Below are positions 27,730-35,296 of a stretch of 64,000 bases of DNA, in pieces. A program made the translations under genes and the position numbers. Location of the stretch: positions 29,135 through 93,134 of the forward strand of contig CBDBVB010000002.1 in NCBI GenBank assembly GCA_965212545.1. The letters run 5' to 3'. Position 1 is the first letter of the stretch. Each line of letters starts with the position of its first letter. The DNA is from JABDIP01 sp965212545 (lineage in GTDB: Bacteria > Pseudomonadota > Alphaproteobacteria > DSM-16000 > Inquilinaceae). The notes under the pieces are model-generated. The model was not told the origin of the DNA and searched no databases. It saw only the letters and a program-made list of their open reading frames with translations.

Positions 27730-28602
27730 TTACTCGATCACGACCAGGGTGCGCACCTCAATGCTCTCCCGCGGTGCGGCATTGGCACTGTCGGGAAGGT
27801 TGAAGGCGGAGTGCGGGGTGAAACGGGCGCGCCCGTCGTCCAGGCTGTCCCAGCCCTTGATCAGCAGCACCTCATCCGGCCTCATCCGGGGCGCGTAATA
27901 CCAGCGCTGCTTGGGATCGTAGGCGAGGTTGTAGATCTCGCCGACCCTGTCGGGGAACACCTGATCTGTTGCGATCAGATCCGCCGATGCCACGCTGGAA
28001 GCGTCGGCCAGGGCCAAGGGTGAGCGCTCTACCGGGCCGCGGATCGGCCGCCAGACATTGACCTGGACGATGCGCGCGCCGGTATCGGCCAGCCGGGCGG
28101 CTTCGGCGGTTCCGAGCAGATCCTTCACCCGTTGCGGGCCGCTCTTGGCGGTGTAGTCCACATGCACCCGGCCGGCAGGGCCGCGCAAGCCATCTCTATT
28201 CGGCGCGCCTTCGCCGTTATCGGACCGACGGGTGGCGTCGAAGACGACGACCCGGCTGGCGCCGAATTCCCGGCGGAGAAGCGCTTCGATCTCCGGTGTG
28301 TAGATCTGCTCGACTGCCACGTCATCGTACAGATCGTCGACCGCGGTCCGGTGGCGAAGCAAGGCGAAGCCCTCGCGGTCGATCGACAGTGTATCGGCGA
28401 AGGGGCGCATGTCGGAGATCAGGGCAGTGTGATCCACGGTCTCGAAGAACTGCTCGATCTCGCCGCCGGTCAAGGCGGCGCTGTGGAAGACAGGCTTGGT
28501 GCCCTGGGGCACGATGTAGCTGAGGGGTGCCCGTACCGACGCGACGGATTGCGGGATAGTCGTGGCCGAGGCGCCGACGCCGGTGGGGATGATCTGGTTC
28601 AT
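27730..28602 (-). CDS. CmcJ/NvfI-family oxidoreductase
   Basis: Member of the CmcJ/AsaB group, related to non-haem iron oxygenases of fungal and bacterial secondary metabolism; the exact reaction cannot be named. 290 residues with the family features HVDYTAKSGPQR, VNVWRPIRGPVERSPLALAD and RFTPHSAFNLPD followed by RESIEVRTLVV. The conserved His-x-Asp and distal His fit metal binding (inference). Start 28602 has GAGGA upstream; the longer frame to 28644 is rejected. A LysR gene lies directly upstream on the same strand, with a LysR-type palindrome between them. Confidence 0.82.
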   Translation of the reverse strand: MNQIIPTGVGASATTIPQSVASVRAPLSYIVPQGTKPVFHSAALTGGEIEQFFETVDHTALISDMRPFADTLSIDREGFALLRHRTAVDDLYDDVAVEQIYTPEIEALLRREFGASRVVVFDATRRSDNGEGAPNRDGLRGPAGRVHVDYTAKSGPQRVKDLLGTAEAARLADTGARIVQVNVWRPIRGPVERSPLALADASSVASADLIATDQVFPDRVGEIYNLAYDPKQRWYYAPRMRPDEVLLIKGWDSLDDGRARFTPHSAFNLPDSANAAPRESIEVRTLVVIE

Positions 28603-28706
28603 GAAGGTGTCCTCAATCGGCCGGCATGGGTTCGGAACCGGCATGTTGCGGTTGCCAGAACTTGGGCTTGATGAATGCCGAATCCTAAGGAGTTCGGTTC
28701 AGGTGA

Positions 28707-28725
28707 ACTTGAGAATAATTCAAGT
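28707..28725. promoter_or_regulatory. LysR-type operator upstream of the CmcJ-like gene
   Basis: Perfect palindrome ACTTGA-N7-TCAAGT, containing a T-N11-A core (TGA...TCA). It lies in the 136-bp gap between the LysR stop and the CmcJ-like start, about 105 bp upstream of the latter, the usual distance for a LysR activation site. Confidence 0.65.
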
Positions 28726-28738
28726 CAGGTGAGTGCCG

Positions 28739-29659
28739 TCAGCCGTGCGTCTCCGTACCGCGCCACTCGGCGGCCACATCCGCCAGCCAGCGTTCCAACC
28801 GGCGTCCGGCCGCGGTCGGGGTGACGCCCAATGGCTTGCATAGATAGTAGGCGGCGCCGGTCGGATTGGGGGCCCCGAACGGGGCGATCAGGGTGCCCCG
28901 CGCGAGCCGGTCGTCGACGACCGGTCGGCGCCCCATGGCGAGGCCGTGACCGCTCTCGGCGACCTGCAGAGCCTGTTCCATGGCATCGAGAGTGATCGCC
29001 CCGTCCAGGGAGAGCGGCGCCAGACCATGGGCACCGGCCCATTCGTTCCACTCGTCGGGGAAGCTGCCATTGATGATCAGCCGGCCGTCGCCAAGCAACT
29101 CCGTATTGGGTTTGCCCGGCGCTGCGTTCAAATAACCGGGCGCACAGACCGGCATCGCCGATTCTTCCAGCAGGAACGCCACCTCGACCCCGGGCCAAGT
29201 CCCCTTCCCGTGGCGGATGGCCAGATCCATCTGGTCGCGCGACAGATCCACCACCCGTGTTGTCGTGATCAACTGCAGATCGATCTCCGGATGGCGACGT
29301 TCGAATCCGCCGAGTCTCGGGATCAGCCAGGTCGCCGCCAGGGATGGTGGCAGCGTAAGGCGAACGGCGCTGCGTCCGCTGGCGGGCAGGATTGCCTCGG
29401 TGGCGGCCTGGATCTGGCGCAGCGCCGGGCCGATCTGCTCCAGATAGCGGCGGCCGGTCTCGGTCAGTTCGGCCCTGGTGCCGGATTTCTCGAACAGGTT
29501 TGTCCGCAGCAGGGTTTCCAATTTCCGGATCTGATGGCTGACCGCCGATTCGGTGACTCCCAGGCTCTCCGCGGCATCGCGATACCGTTGGTGGGTCGCG
29601 GCGGCATAGAATGCGCGCAGGGCTGCAAAGGGCGGCAATTGAATGCGCTGCTGGACCAT
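28739..29659 (-). CDS. LysR-family transcriptional regulator (GcvA-like)
   Basis: Winged-helix regulator, 306 residues. N-terminal HTH: PPFAALRAFYAAATHQRYRDAAESLGVTESAVSHQIRKLE, closest in pattern to the GcvA subgroup (P-x-L-x-x-LRAF; SAVSHQIR). The C-terminal half is a type-2 periplasmic-binding-like effector domain. Its likely target is the CmcJ-like gene downstream, through the palindrome at 28707. A strong hairpin separates it from the upstream hydrolase gene, so it is probably transcribed from its own promoter. Confidence 0.9.
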   Translation of the reverse strand: MVQQRIQLPPFAALRAFYAAATHQRYRDAAESLGVTESAVSHQIRKLETLLRTNLFEKSGTRAELTETGRRYLEQIGPALRQIQAATEAILPASGRSAVRLTLPPSLAATWLIPRLGGFERRHPEIDLQLITTTRVVDLSRDQMDLAIRHGKGTWPGVEVAFLLEESAMPVCAPGYLNAAPGKPNTELLGDGRLIINGSFPDEWNEWAGAHGLAPLSLDGAITLDAMEQALQVAESGHGLAMGRRPVVDDRLARGTLIAPFGAPNPTGAAYYLCKPLGVTPTAAGRRLERWLADVAAEWRGTETHG

Positions 29660-29735
29660 GATCAGAGAGTGATCGGTGCACGAACCGAATTCAAGTTCAT
29701 TGCCACCGCCTCGGTGACCGCACTGAAAATGATCT

Positions 29736-29758
29736 GGGGCCCGGAAATTCCGGGCCCC
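29736..29758. terminator. Perfect hairpin after the alpha/beta hydrolase gene
   Basis: An 11-bp perfect stem GGGGCCCGGAA / TTCCGGGCCCC with a one-base centre, 10 nt beyond the hydrolase stop (minus strand). The following bases are only moderately U-rich, so it is a likely but not canonical terminator. Confidence 0.6.
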
Positions 29759-29768
29759 GAGATTCTGG

Positions 29769-30737
29769 CTAGTTCACAAGGTGGATGCGGCCGAGGAAGG
29801 CCAACATGCGCTCGGCGATGAATCCGCCATATTCTTCCAGGGCGAAGTGACCCGTGGGCAGGAGGTGGAATTCCAGTTCGCTCAGGTCGCGCTTGTAGGG
29901 ATGGGCGCCCTCGGCCGGGAAGATATGATCGTTTTCGCCCCAGACCAGCAGGGCCGGCGGCTGGTATTGACGGAACAGCGCCTGCCATTTGGGGTATTCG
30001 ACCAAGTTGGTCCGATAGTCGTAGAACATGGCAAGCTGGATCTCCTGGTTGCCCGGCCGGTCCAGCAGGTACTGGTCGTGATACCAGTTGTCCGGGCTCA
30101 CCCGGCTCACGTCGCCGACGCCATGGGTGTACTGCCACTTGGTAACGTCCAGCGTCAGGAACCCGCGCAGCGCATCGCTATTCTCCTGAGACGGGTCGGC
30201 CCAATAAGCCCGGATCGGATCCCAGAATTCGCGCAGTCCCTCGTCATAGGCATTGCCGTTCTGGATGACGAAGCCGGTCACCCTCTCGGGATGCTCGGCG
30301 AACAATCGGTAGCCGACCGGCGCCCCGTAATCCATCACATAGAGCGCATAGGACGAGACTTCCATGCGCTCGACCAACTCGCCGACGATCTCAGCGAAGT
30401 TGGCGAAGCTGTAGTCGAAATCGGCAACCGCCGGGGCGGCGCTGGCGCCGTAGCCCGGATAGTCCGGCGCGATCACGTGGTACTGCGTGCCGATCACCGG
30501 GATCAGGTCGCGGAACATGTGCGACGAAGTCGGGAAGCCGTGCAGCAGCAAGATGGTCGGTTGCGAAGGATCGCCGGCCTCGCGGTACGCGATTTCGATG
30601 CCCTGGATTTCCATGGATCGATGGTGGACGACAGCCTGGCCGGCTTCATTGATGGTCGCGGCCGAGGCGACTGCCGTCGTCAGCAGGCTTGCGGCGATCG
30701 CCGCGGCGCCTGTGGACTTGAGGATGGTGCTGAGCAT
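29769..30737 (-). CDS. Exported alpha/beta hydrolase (epoxide hydrolase/haloalkane dehalogenase-like)
   Basis: 322 residues with a signal peptide (about 1-27, ending AVASA-AT). Hydrolase fold with oxyanion HGFPTSSHMFRDL, nucleophile elbow VMDYGAPVG with an Asp instead of Ser, which points to the epoxide hydrolase/dehalogenase branch, and the catalytic His in GHFALEEYG. Substrate unknown. Third gene of an apparent operon with the cysteine hydrolase and PPOX genes upstream (66-nt gap), probably controlled by the divergent LysR at 32420. Confidence 0.87.
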   Translation of the reverse strand: MLSTILKSTGAAAIAASLLTTAVASAATINEAGQAVVHHRSMEIQGIEIAYREAGDPSQPTILLLHGFPTSSHMFRDLIPVIGTQYHVIAPDYPGYGASAAPAVADFDYSFANFAEIVGELVERMEVSSYALYVMDYGAPVGYRLFAEHPERVTGFVIQNGNAYDEGLREFWDPIRAYWADPSQENSDALRGFLTLDVTKWQYTHGVGDVSRVSPDNWYHDQYLLDRPGNQEIQLAMFYDYRTNLVEYPKWQALFRQYQPPALLVWGENDHIFPAEGAHPYKRDLSELEFHLLPTGHFALEEYGGFIAERMLAFLGRIHLVN

Positions 30738-30803
30738 AGTCTGTCTCCTGCTGACGGCCGGATTGGCCGCCTGGTTGGTTTGGGGTCGGTTGGGAAGGGC
30801 GGA

Positions 30804-31658
30804 TCAGCCTATGGCGCGGATCTTCTCCACCGCCTCGTCGGTCCACCAAACGGCGTTGGCGACGAACCGGAAATTGATGATGGCGGCCTGATAGCCGTCG
30901 CCTTCCGGCACCTGGGCGGCAGCCGTGGCGTCGCGCACCACGGCCACTTCGTAGCCCTGTTCCAACAGCTCATAGAGATGCGCTTGCACGCACAGATTGG
31001 CCGACATTCCGGCGAGGATGACCTTGTCGATGCCGCGCTTGCGCAGCTGCAGGTTCAGGTCGTTTTGCTCCGGTCCGTAGACCTTGTGCGGCGAGCAGAC
31101 GACGGTTTCGCCGTCTTCGATGTACGGCTTGTACTGCGGCATCCAGTCGGCGCCCGAGCCCTCGAAGCCATCGACGTCGAGCGGCCCGTTGCGGTCGAAC
31201 ATGCCGATGTTGTGCATCACTCGTTCCAGGACCCCCTCGAATGCCCATTTGTGGTCATGGGGGTAGTAGTAGTGCGGCGAGATGAAGACCGGCATTCCCG
31301 CCGCTTTCGCAGCGATGAACAGCTTCTCCAGATTCTCCACAGTGCCTTGCTCCGTCACGCTGTTGCCGACAACGCTCCAGGTGACGCCGTCCTCCGACAG
31401 GAAGTCGATCTGCGGGTCGGTGATGACGAGCGCCGTGTTGCCGGCCGTCGCCCGGAACGGCACCTGGGGCAATCCGGGCGTCTCTGGATCGGCGTACTTT
31501 GCTTCGGCGGCGGGCGTCGCGGCGGTGGCCCTGCCGCTGACGGCGGTCCCGGCCGCCGCGGCGCCGGCGACCATGGCGCCGGATTTCAGAAAGCGGCGAC
31601 GTTTCTCGTCGATCTCCTCCGGCGTGTGATGGCAATGGGAATGGGAACAGGTCATCAT
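30804..31658 (-). CDS. Tat-exported cysteine hydrolase, isochorismatase family
   Basis: 284 residues. The N-terminus holds HSHCHH followed by a twin-arginine signal RRRFLKSGAMVAGAAAAGT, so the enzyme is probably exported folded. Isochorismatase-like core: ALVITDPQIDFLS (catalytic Asp), the Lys-containing middle, and AGMSANLCVQAHLYELLEQGYEVAVVRDA with the catalytic Cys. Start 31658 has GAGGAGAGC upstream. Family activities include amidohydrolysis of nicotinamide or ureidoacrylate; the substrate here is unknown. Gap to the PPOX gene is 26 nt. Confidence 0.87.
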   Translation of the reverse strand: MMTCSHSHCHHTPEEIDEKRRRFLKSGAMVAGAAAAGTAVSGRATAATPAAEAKYADPETPGLPQVPFRATAGNTALVITDPQIDFLSEDGVTWSVVGNSVTEQGTVENLEKLFIAAKAAGMPVFISPHYYYPHDHKWAFEGVLERVMHNIGMFDRNGPLDVDGFEGSGADWMPQYKPYIEDGETVVCSPHKVYGPEQNDLNLQLRKRGIDKVILAGMSANLCVQAHLYELLEQGYEVAVVRDATAAAQVPEGDGYQAAIINFRFVANAVWWTDEAVEKIRAIG

Positions 31659-31684
31659 TGCTCTCCTCTGTTGGCGGTTTCGGA

Positions 31685-32305
31685 TCAGTTGGCGCCGGCC
31701 TTCAGCCGGTCGTTCTCGGCGCGCAGTCGCTCGAGTTCCTGCCGCAGCGGTGCGAGCTGATCTTCCAGTTCCTCGGCGGTGAAGCGCTGCGGGATGTGTT
31801 GCGGACAATTCCAGTCGAACGCCTCGATGGAGATCACCACCGCGCGCTCGGGCCGTGCCCGATAGCCTTCGACATGCAGGCTGGCGACCAGCCCGGGATC
31901 GGTCTCGCGATCGACCAGGCGGGCGCGGCCCCAGATCTTGAGCCGCCGCCGGTTCGGGTAGTCGACCAGGATCAGCGACACACGGTCGTCCCGCGTCAGG
32001 TTCCCGACGCTGACGTACTGGCGGTTACCGCGGAAATCGGCATAGGCGATCGTCCTCTCGTCCAGCACGTTTAGGAACCCGGCGGGCCCGCCGCGGAACT
32101 GGACATAGGGCCATCCGGTTTCCGATACCGTGGCCTGGAAGAAGCCGTCGCGGGCGGAAATGAACTTCGACTCGATCTCTGTCAGTTGGTCACCGCCATC
32201 CGCGTCGGACGAGAGGAATTTGGCATACGAGCCGGCCGAGCCCTGCTTCTCCTGTGCCGCCCGAACGGCGGGGGTGAATGCGATTTCCGCGAAAGCACGG
32301 GCCAT
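31685..32305 (-). CDS. Pyridoxamine 5'-phosphate oxidase family (FMN-binding split barrel) protein
   Basis: 206 residues. Split-barrel pattern: FISARDGFFQATVSETGWPYVQFRGGPAGFLNVLDERTIAYADFRGNRQY, then VSLILVDYPNRRRLKIWGRAR. Probably binds FMN or F420-like cofactors; activity unknown. The C-terminus is a short predicted coiled coil (LAPLRQELERLRAENDRL). First gene of the three-gene unit, with AGGAGG at the start and a divergent LysR gene 114 bp away whose operators fill the gap. Confidence 0.85.
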   Translation of the reverse strand: MARAFAEIAFTPAVRAAQEKQGSAGSYAKFLSSDADGGDQLTEIESKFISARDGFFQATVSETGWPYVQFRGGPAGFLNVLDERTIAYADFRGNRQYVSVGNLTRDDRVSLILVDYPNRRRLKIWGRARLVDRETDPGLVASLHVEGYRARPERAVVISIEAFDWNCPQHIPQRFTAEELEDQLAPLRQELERLRAENDRLKAGAN

Positions 32306-32363
32306 TGCGACCTCCTGACTGTCTCGGCCGCGATTGGCCGTCGACTGGAAGATCGGCCCTTTC

Positions 32364-32421
32364 TCTGAAATTCAGAATATGCGAAGTTGACAACATATTA
32401 TTCAGAAAATCGGAATAATAT
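32364..32421. promoter_or_regulatory. Paired LysR operator between the PPOX and LysR genes
   Basis: Two related palindromes: TCTGAA-A-TTCAGA (32364-32376) and a perfect 9-bp inverted repeat ATATTATTC / GAATAATAT with a 9-nt spacer (32395-32421). Both contain the octamer ATTCAGAA, at 32370 and 32400, exactly 30 bp apart (three helical turns). The second site covers the LysR start codon, which suggests autorepression. Confidence 0.7.
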
Positions 32422-33328
32422 GGATCGGTTCCGTGAGCTCTCGACCTTCCTTGCCGTGGCGGAAGATGGCGCGTTCAATGCGGCAGCGCGCCGGCTGAAC
32501 CTGTCTCCGCCGGCGGTGACCCGGCTTGTCACCGCATTGGAGGCGCGGATCGGCGCTCGGCTGTTCACGCGCACGACGCGCCGTGTGGCGCTGACGGAGG
32601 CCGGAGATCGGCTGCTTGCGGATGCCGGACGCATCCTTGCGGAACTCGACGAGGCGGAGGCCTCGGCGGCGGGCGCGCACCAGTCGCCGCGCGGTGTCCT
32701 GCGGGTGACGGCACCGGTGATGTTCGGCCAGCGCCATATCGCACCGATCCTCAGGGACTATCTCGATGCCTATCCGGACGTTTCCGCGACCGTCCTGTTC
32801 GTCGACCGGATCGTGGACCTGATCGATGAAGGGCTGGATGTGGCGGTCAGGATCGGCGAGTTGCCGGATTCCTCGCTGTCCGCCACCCGGGTCGGGGCGG
32901 TGCGCCGGGTGACGGTGGCATCGCCCACCTATCTCGCGGCCCGTGGGACGCCGGACACTCCGGAGGATCTCACGGAGCATCAGATCATCCAGCCGTTAGG
33001 ATTCATTCAACGGCCGGAATGGGCCTTCGTCGCCGGCGGAGAGACCCGGATCGTCCGCCTCACGCCAAGGTTGACCGTCAACACTCTTGCCGCGGCACTC
33101 GATGCAGCTCGCGCAGGCTGGGGCGTTTCCAACATGCTCTCCTATCAGGCGGCAGCCGAACTTGCCGACGGGCAACTCGTGGAAATCCTGGGTACTTTCG
33201 AAGATCGCCGCTTGCCGGTGCATCTGGTGCATTCCGAGGGGCGCCGGCCCGCCGCCAAGATCCGCACCTTCGTCGATTTCGCGGCACAACGCCTGCGCCA
33301 CGAAACCGACCTGCTGGCATCGGGCTAG
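32420..33328 (+). CDS. LysR-family transcriptional regulator
   Basis: 302 residues. HTH: MDRFRELSTFLAVAEDGAFNAAARRLNLSPPAVTRLVTALEARIGARLFTR, the CrgA/YhaJ-like subgroup (M-D-x-F-x-x-L-x-x-F). Substrate-binding-like C-domain follows. Divergent from the PPOX/hydrolase operon and its likely regulator. The ATG at 32420 is chosen because it gives the canonical N-terminus; the frame from 32387 would translate the operator. Confidence 0.9.
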   Translation: MDRFRELSTFLAVAEDGAFNAAARRLNLSPPAVTRLVTALEARIGARLFTRTTRRVALTEAGDRLLADAGRILAELDEAEASAAGAHQSPRGVLRVTAPVMFGQRHIAPILRDYLDAYPDVSATVLFVDRIVDLIDEGLDVAVRIGELPDSSLSATRVGAVRRVTVASPTYLAARGTPDTPEDLTEHQIIQPLGFIQRPEWAFVAGGETRIVRLTPRLTVNTLAAALDAARAGWGVSNMLSYQAAAELADGQLVEILGTFEDRRLPVHLVHSEGRRPAAKIRTFVDFAAQRLRHETDLLASG

Positions 33329-33387
33329 CGCATTATCCGCTCATGCGGGCCGGCGCCGTATGAACAGAAAATGCACTAGCCGGGCGA

Positions 33388-34224
33388 CTATCCCTTCAGG
33401 GCGCCGCCGGTCAGACCCGCGACGATGTAGCGCTGGGTCAGCAGGAAGAAGATCACCGCCGGCACCAGGGTCAGGGTGATGAAGGCCAGCACCAGGGTCC
33501 AGTCGGTGCTGTATTCGCCGCGGAACTGCATGATGCCGAGCGGCCAGGTGAACTGGGCGTCGTCGTTGATCACCACCAGCGGCAGCAGGAAATTGTTCCA
33601 GCTCTGCACCAGGGTGAAGATGCCGACCGTCGCCAGGATCGGCCGCGACAGCGGCAGGGTGAAGTGCCAGAAGAAGCGGATGTAGGAACAGCCGTCGATC
33701 AACGCCGCCTCGAACAGCTCATGGGGCATCTGCCGGAAGAAGGTGCGCAGCAGCAGGATGCAGAAACCCAGCGAGAAGGCGACCTGCGGCAGGATCACCC
33801 CCGTGTAGGTGTCAAGCAGGCCCAAATCTCGGATCTTGATGAACAGCGGCAGGATGGCGACGGCGGCCGGGAACAGCAGGCCGACCATAAAATAGCTGCC
33901 CAGCATGCGGTTGCCGAAGAACCGTATATGGGCCAGCACATAGGCTGCCATGGCGCCTGTGGCCAGGGTCAGAAAGACGGTGAAGAAGGCGATGATCAGC
34001 GAGTTCCACAGGAAGCCCCACAGATTGCCTTCGGTCAGGATCTGCCAGTAATTGGAGATCACCCAGTCGCTCGGCAGGCCGAACGGGTTCAGCCGCAGAT
34101 CACCCAGGGTCTTGAAACCGCCGAGCACCGTGGCCGCCAGCGGGATCAGGACCAGCCCCGAAACCAGCATCAGCACGGCATAGCGGGTGAAGTTGAACGA
34201 GTCGAAGCTGAGTCGCCGATCCAT
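33388..34224 (-). CDS. Carbohydrate ABC transporter permease (MalG type)
   Basis: Inner-membrane channel subunit of a CUT1 sugar importer. 278 residues, six membrane segments, and the EAA loop HELFEAALIDGCSYIRFFWHFTLPLSRPIL, the ATPase docking site. Ends with QRYIVAGLTGGALKG, the MalG-type C-terminus (A-G-x-x-x-GA-x-KG). The gap to the MalF-type permease upstream is 5 nt. No ATPase gene is present in the cluster. Confidence 0.93.
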   Translation of the reverse strand: MDRRLSFDSFNFTRYAVLMLVSGLVLIPLAATVLGGFKTLGDLRLNPFGLPSDWVISNYWQILTEGNLWGFLWNSLIIAFFTVFLTLATGAMAAYVLAHIRFFGNRMLGSYFMVGLLFPAAVAILPLFIKIRDLGLLDTYTGVILPQVAFSLGFCILLLRTFFRQMPHELFEAALIDGCSYIRFFWHFTLPLSRPILATVGIFTLVQSWNNFLLPLVVINDDAQFTWPLGIMQFRGEYSTDWTLVLAFITLTLVPAVIFFLLTQRYIVAGLTGGALKG

Positions 34225-34229
34225 TCCGA

Positions 34230-35177
34230 CTATTCCTTGCGAAACAGCGTGCGGCCATAGCTGACCGCGAATGCGAGGCAGATCAGGAACAGCACCACTC
34301 CGACCGCACTGCCGAAGCCGATGCGGGTGCGCTCGATGCCGAAATTGTAGAGATAGGTCACGATCGTCTGGGTCGCGTTCGATGGGCCGCCCCGGGTCAG
34401 TGGCATCACCAGATCGAACAGCTGAAGCGATCCCAGGATGGCGAAGAAAGTCGACACCCGGATCGCCGGCATCAAGAGCGGTATGGTCACGTACCGCGTG
34501 ATCTGCCAGCGCGTGGCACCATCGATCCGGGCGGCGTCGATCAGGTCGGATGGGATGTTCTGGATGCCGGCGATGTAGATCATCATGTGCCAGCCGAAAT
34601 ACTTCCAGACGACCACGATCATGATCGCGTAGATCGCCCAGGTCCGGTCGGCCAGCACGAACGGCGCCTCCGCCCCCCAGACGCCCCAGATCGCCGAGAC
34701 CAGCCCGAATTCGCCGTCGTAGACGAAGCGCCAGATCAGGCCGGTCGCGACCTCGGCCAGAATGAACGGCAGGAAGAAGATGGTGCGGAACAGATAGGCG
34801 CCGGCGAAGCGCTTGGCGACCAGCAGCGCCATGGCCAGCGCCAGCGGCAACTGGACGGCCAGGGATACGACGATGATCCCGCCGGTGTTGAGCAGCGCCC
34901 GGATGAAGGCCTTGTTGCCGGCCAGGCGCTCATAGTTCTGGAAGCCGACCGGGTTGGCGTATTTCGTCGCCTCGCCATACCCGTTCCAGCGGAAGAACCC
35001 GAGCGTGCCGGCTTCGAAGATCGGCAGGATGACAAAGATCGTGAACAGCAGCAGGGCCGGCGGCAGGAACAATACGATGGCGGTCAGTCGACCGTTGTGA
35101 TTGGCATGCGCCAGCCGCGCGCGAAGACTCAGCGGCTTGGCCGCCCCCATCGCAAGAGTACTGCTGGCGATGCTCAT
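34230..35177 (-). CDS. Carbohydrate ABC transporter permease (MalF type)
   Basis: Partner channel subunit, 315 residues, six membrane segments. EAA loop: NIPSDLIDAARIDGATRWQITRYVTIPLLMP. The N-terminus lacks the extended MalF P2 loop, as in most CUT1 importers. Ends SYGRTLFRKE. Separated from the upstream binding-protein gene by 119 nt holding two stable hairpins. Confidence 0.93.
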   Translation of the reverse strand: MSIASSTLAMGAAKPLSLRARLAHANHNGRLTAIVLFLPPALLLFTIFVILPIFEAGTLGFFRWNGYGEATKYANPVGFQNYERLAGNKAFIRALLNTGGIIVVSLAVQLPLALAMALLVAKRFAGAYLFRTIFFLPFILAEVATGLIWRFVYDGEFGLVSAIWGVWGAEAPFVLADRTWAIYAIMIVVVWKYFGWHMMIYIAGIQNIPSDLIDAARIDGATRWQITRYVTIPLLMPAIRVSTFFAILGSLQLFDLVMPLTRGGPSNATQTIVTYLYNFGIERTRIGFGSAVGVVLFLICLAFAVSYGRTLFRKE

Positions 35178-35220
35178 CTGTCGGGGTGTCCCGGGCAGGG
35201 CGGATCAGGTGGATTTGGAA

Positions 35221-35281
35221 CGGCGCGCGTTGGCGCCGTGCCTTCGATCCGGCGGGGCCGCAAACCCCCCTCCGCCGGATC
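35221..35281. repeat. Two tandem hairpins between binding-protein and permease genes
   Basis: CGGCGC-N6-GCGCCG (35221-35238) and a 10-bp stem GATCCGGCGG / CCGCCGGATC (35246-35281) with further G/C pairs inside. No U-tract follows. As in malE-malF type operons, they probably stabilise the binding-protein mRNA and lower permease expression. Confidence 0.65.
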
Positions 35282-35296
35282 AGACGATCCCCATCC

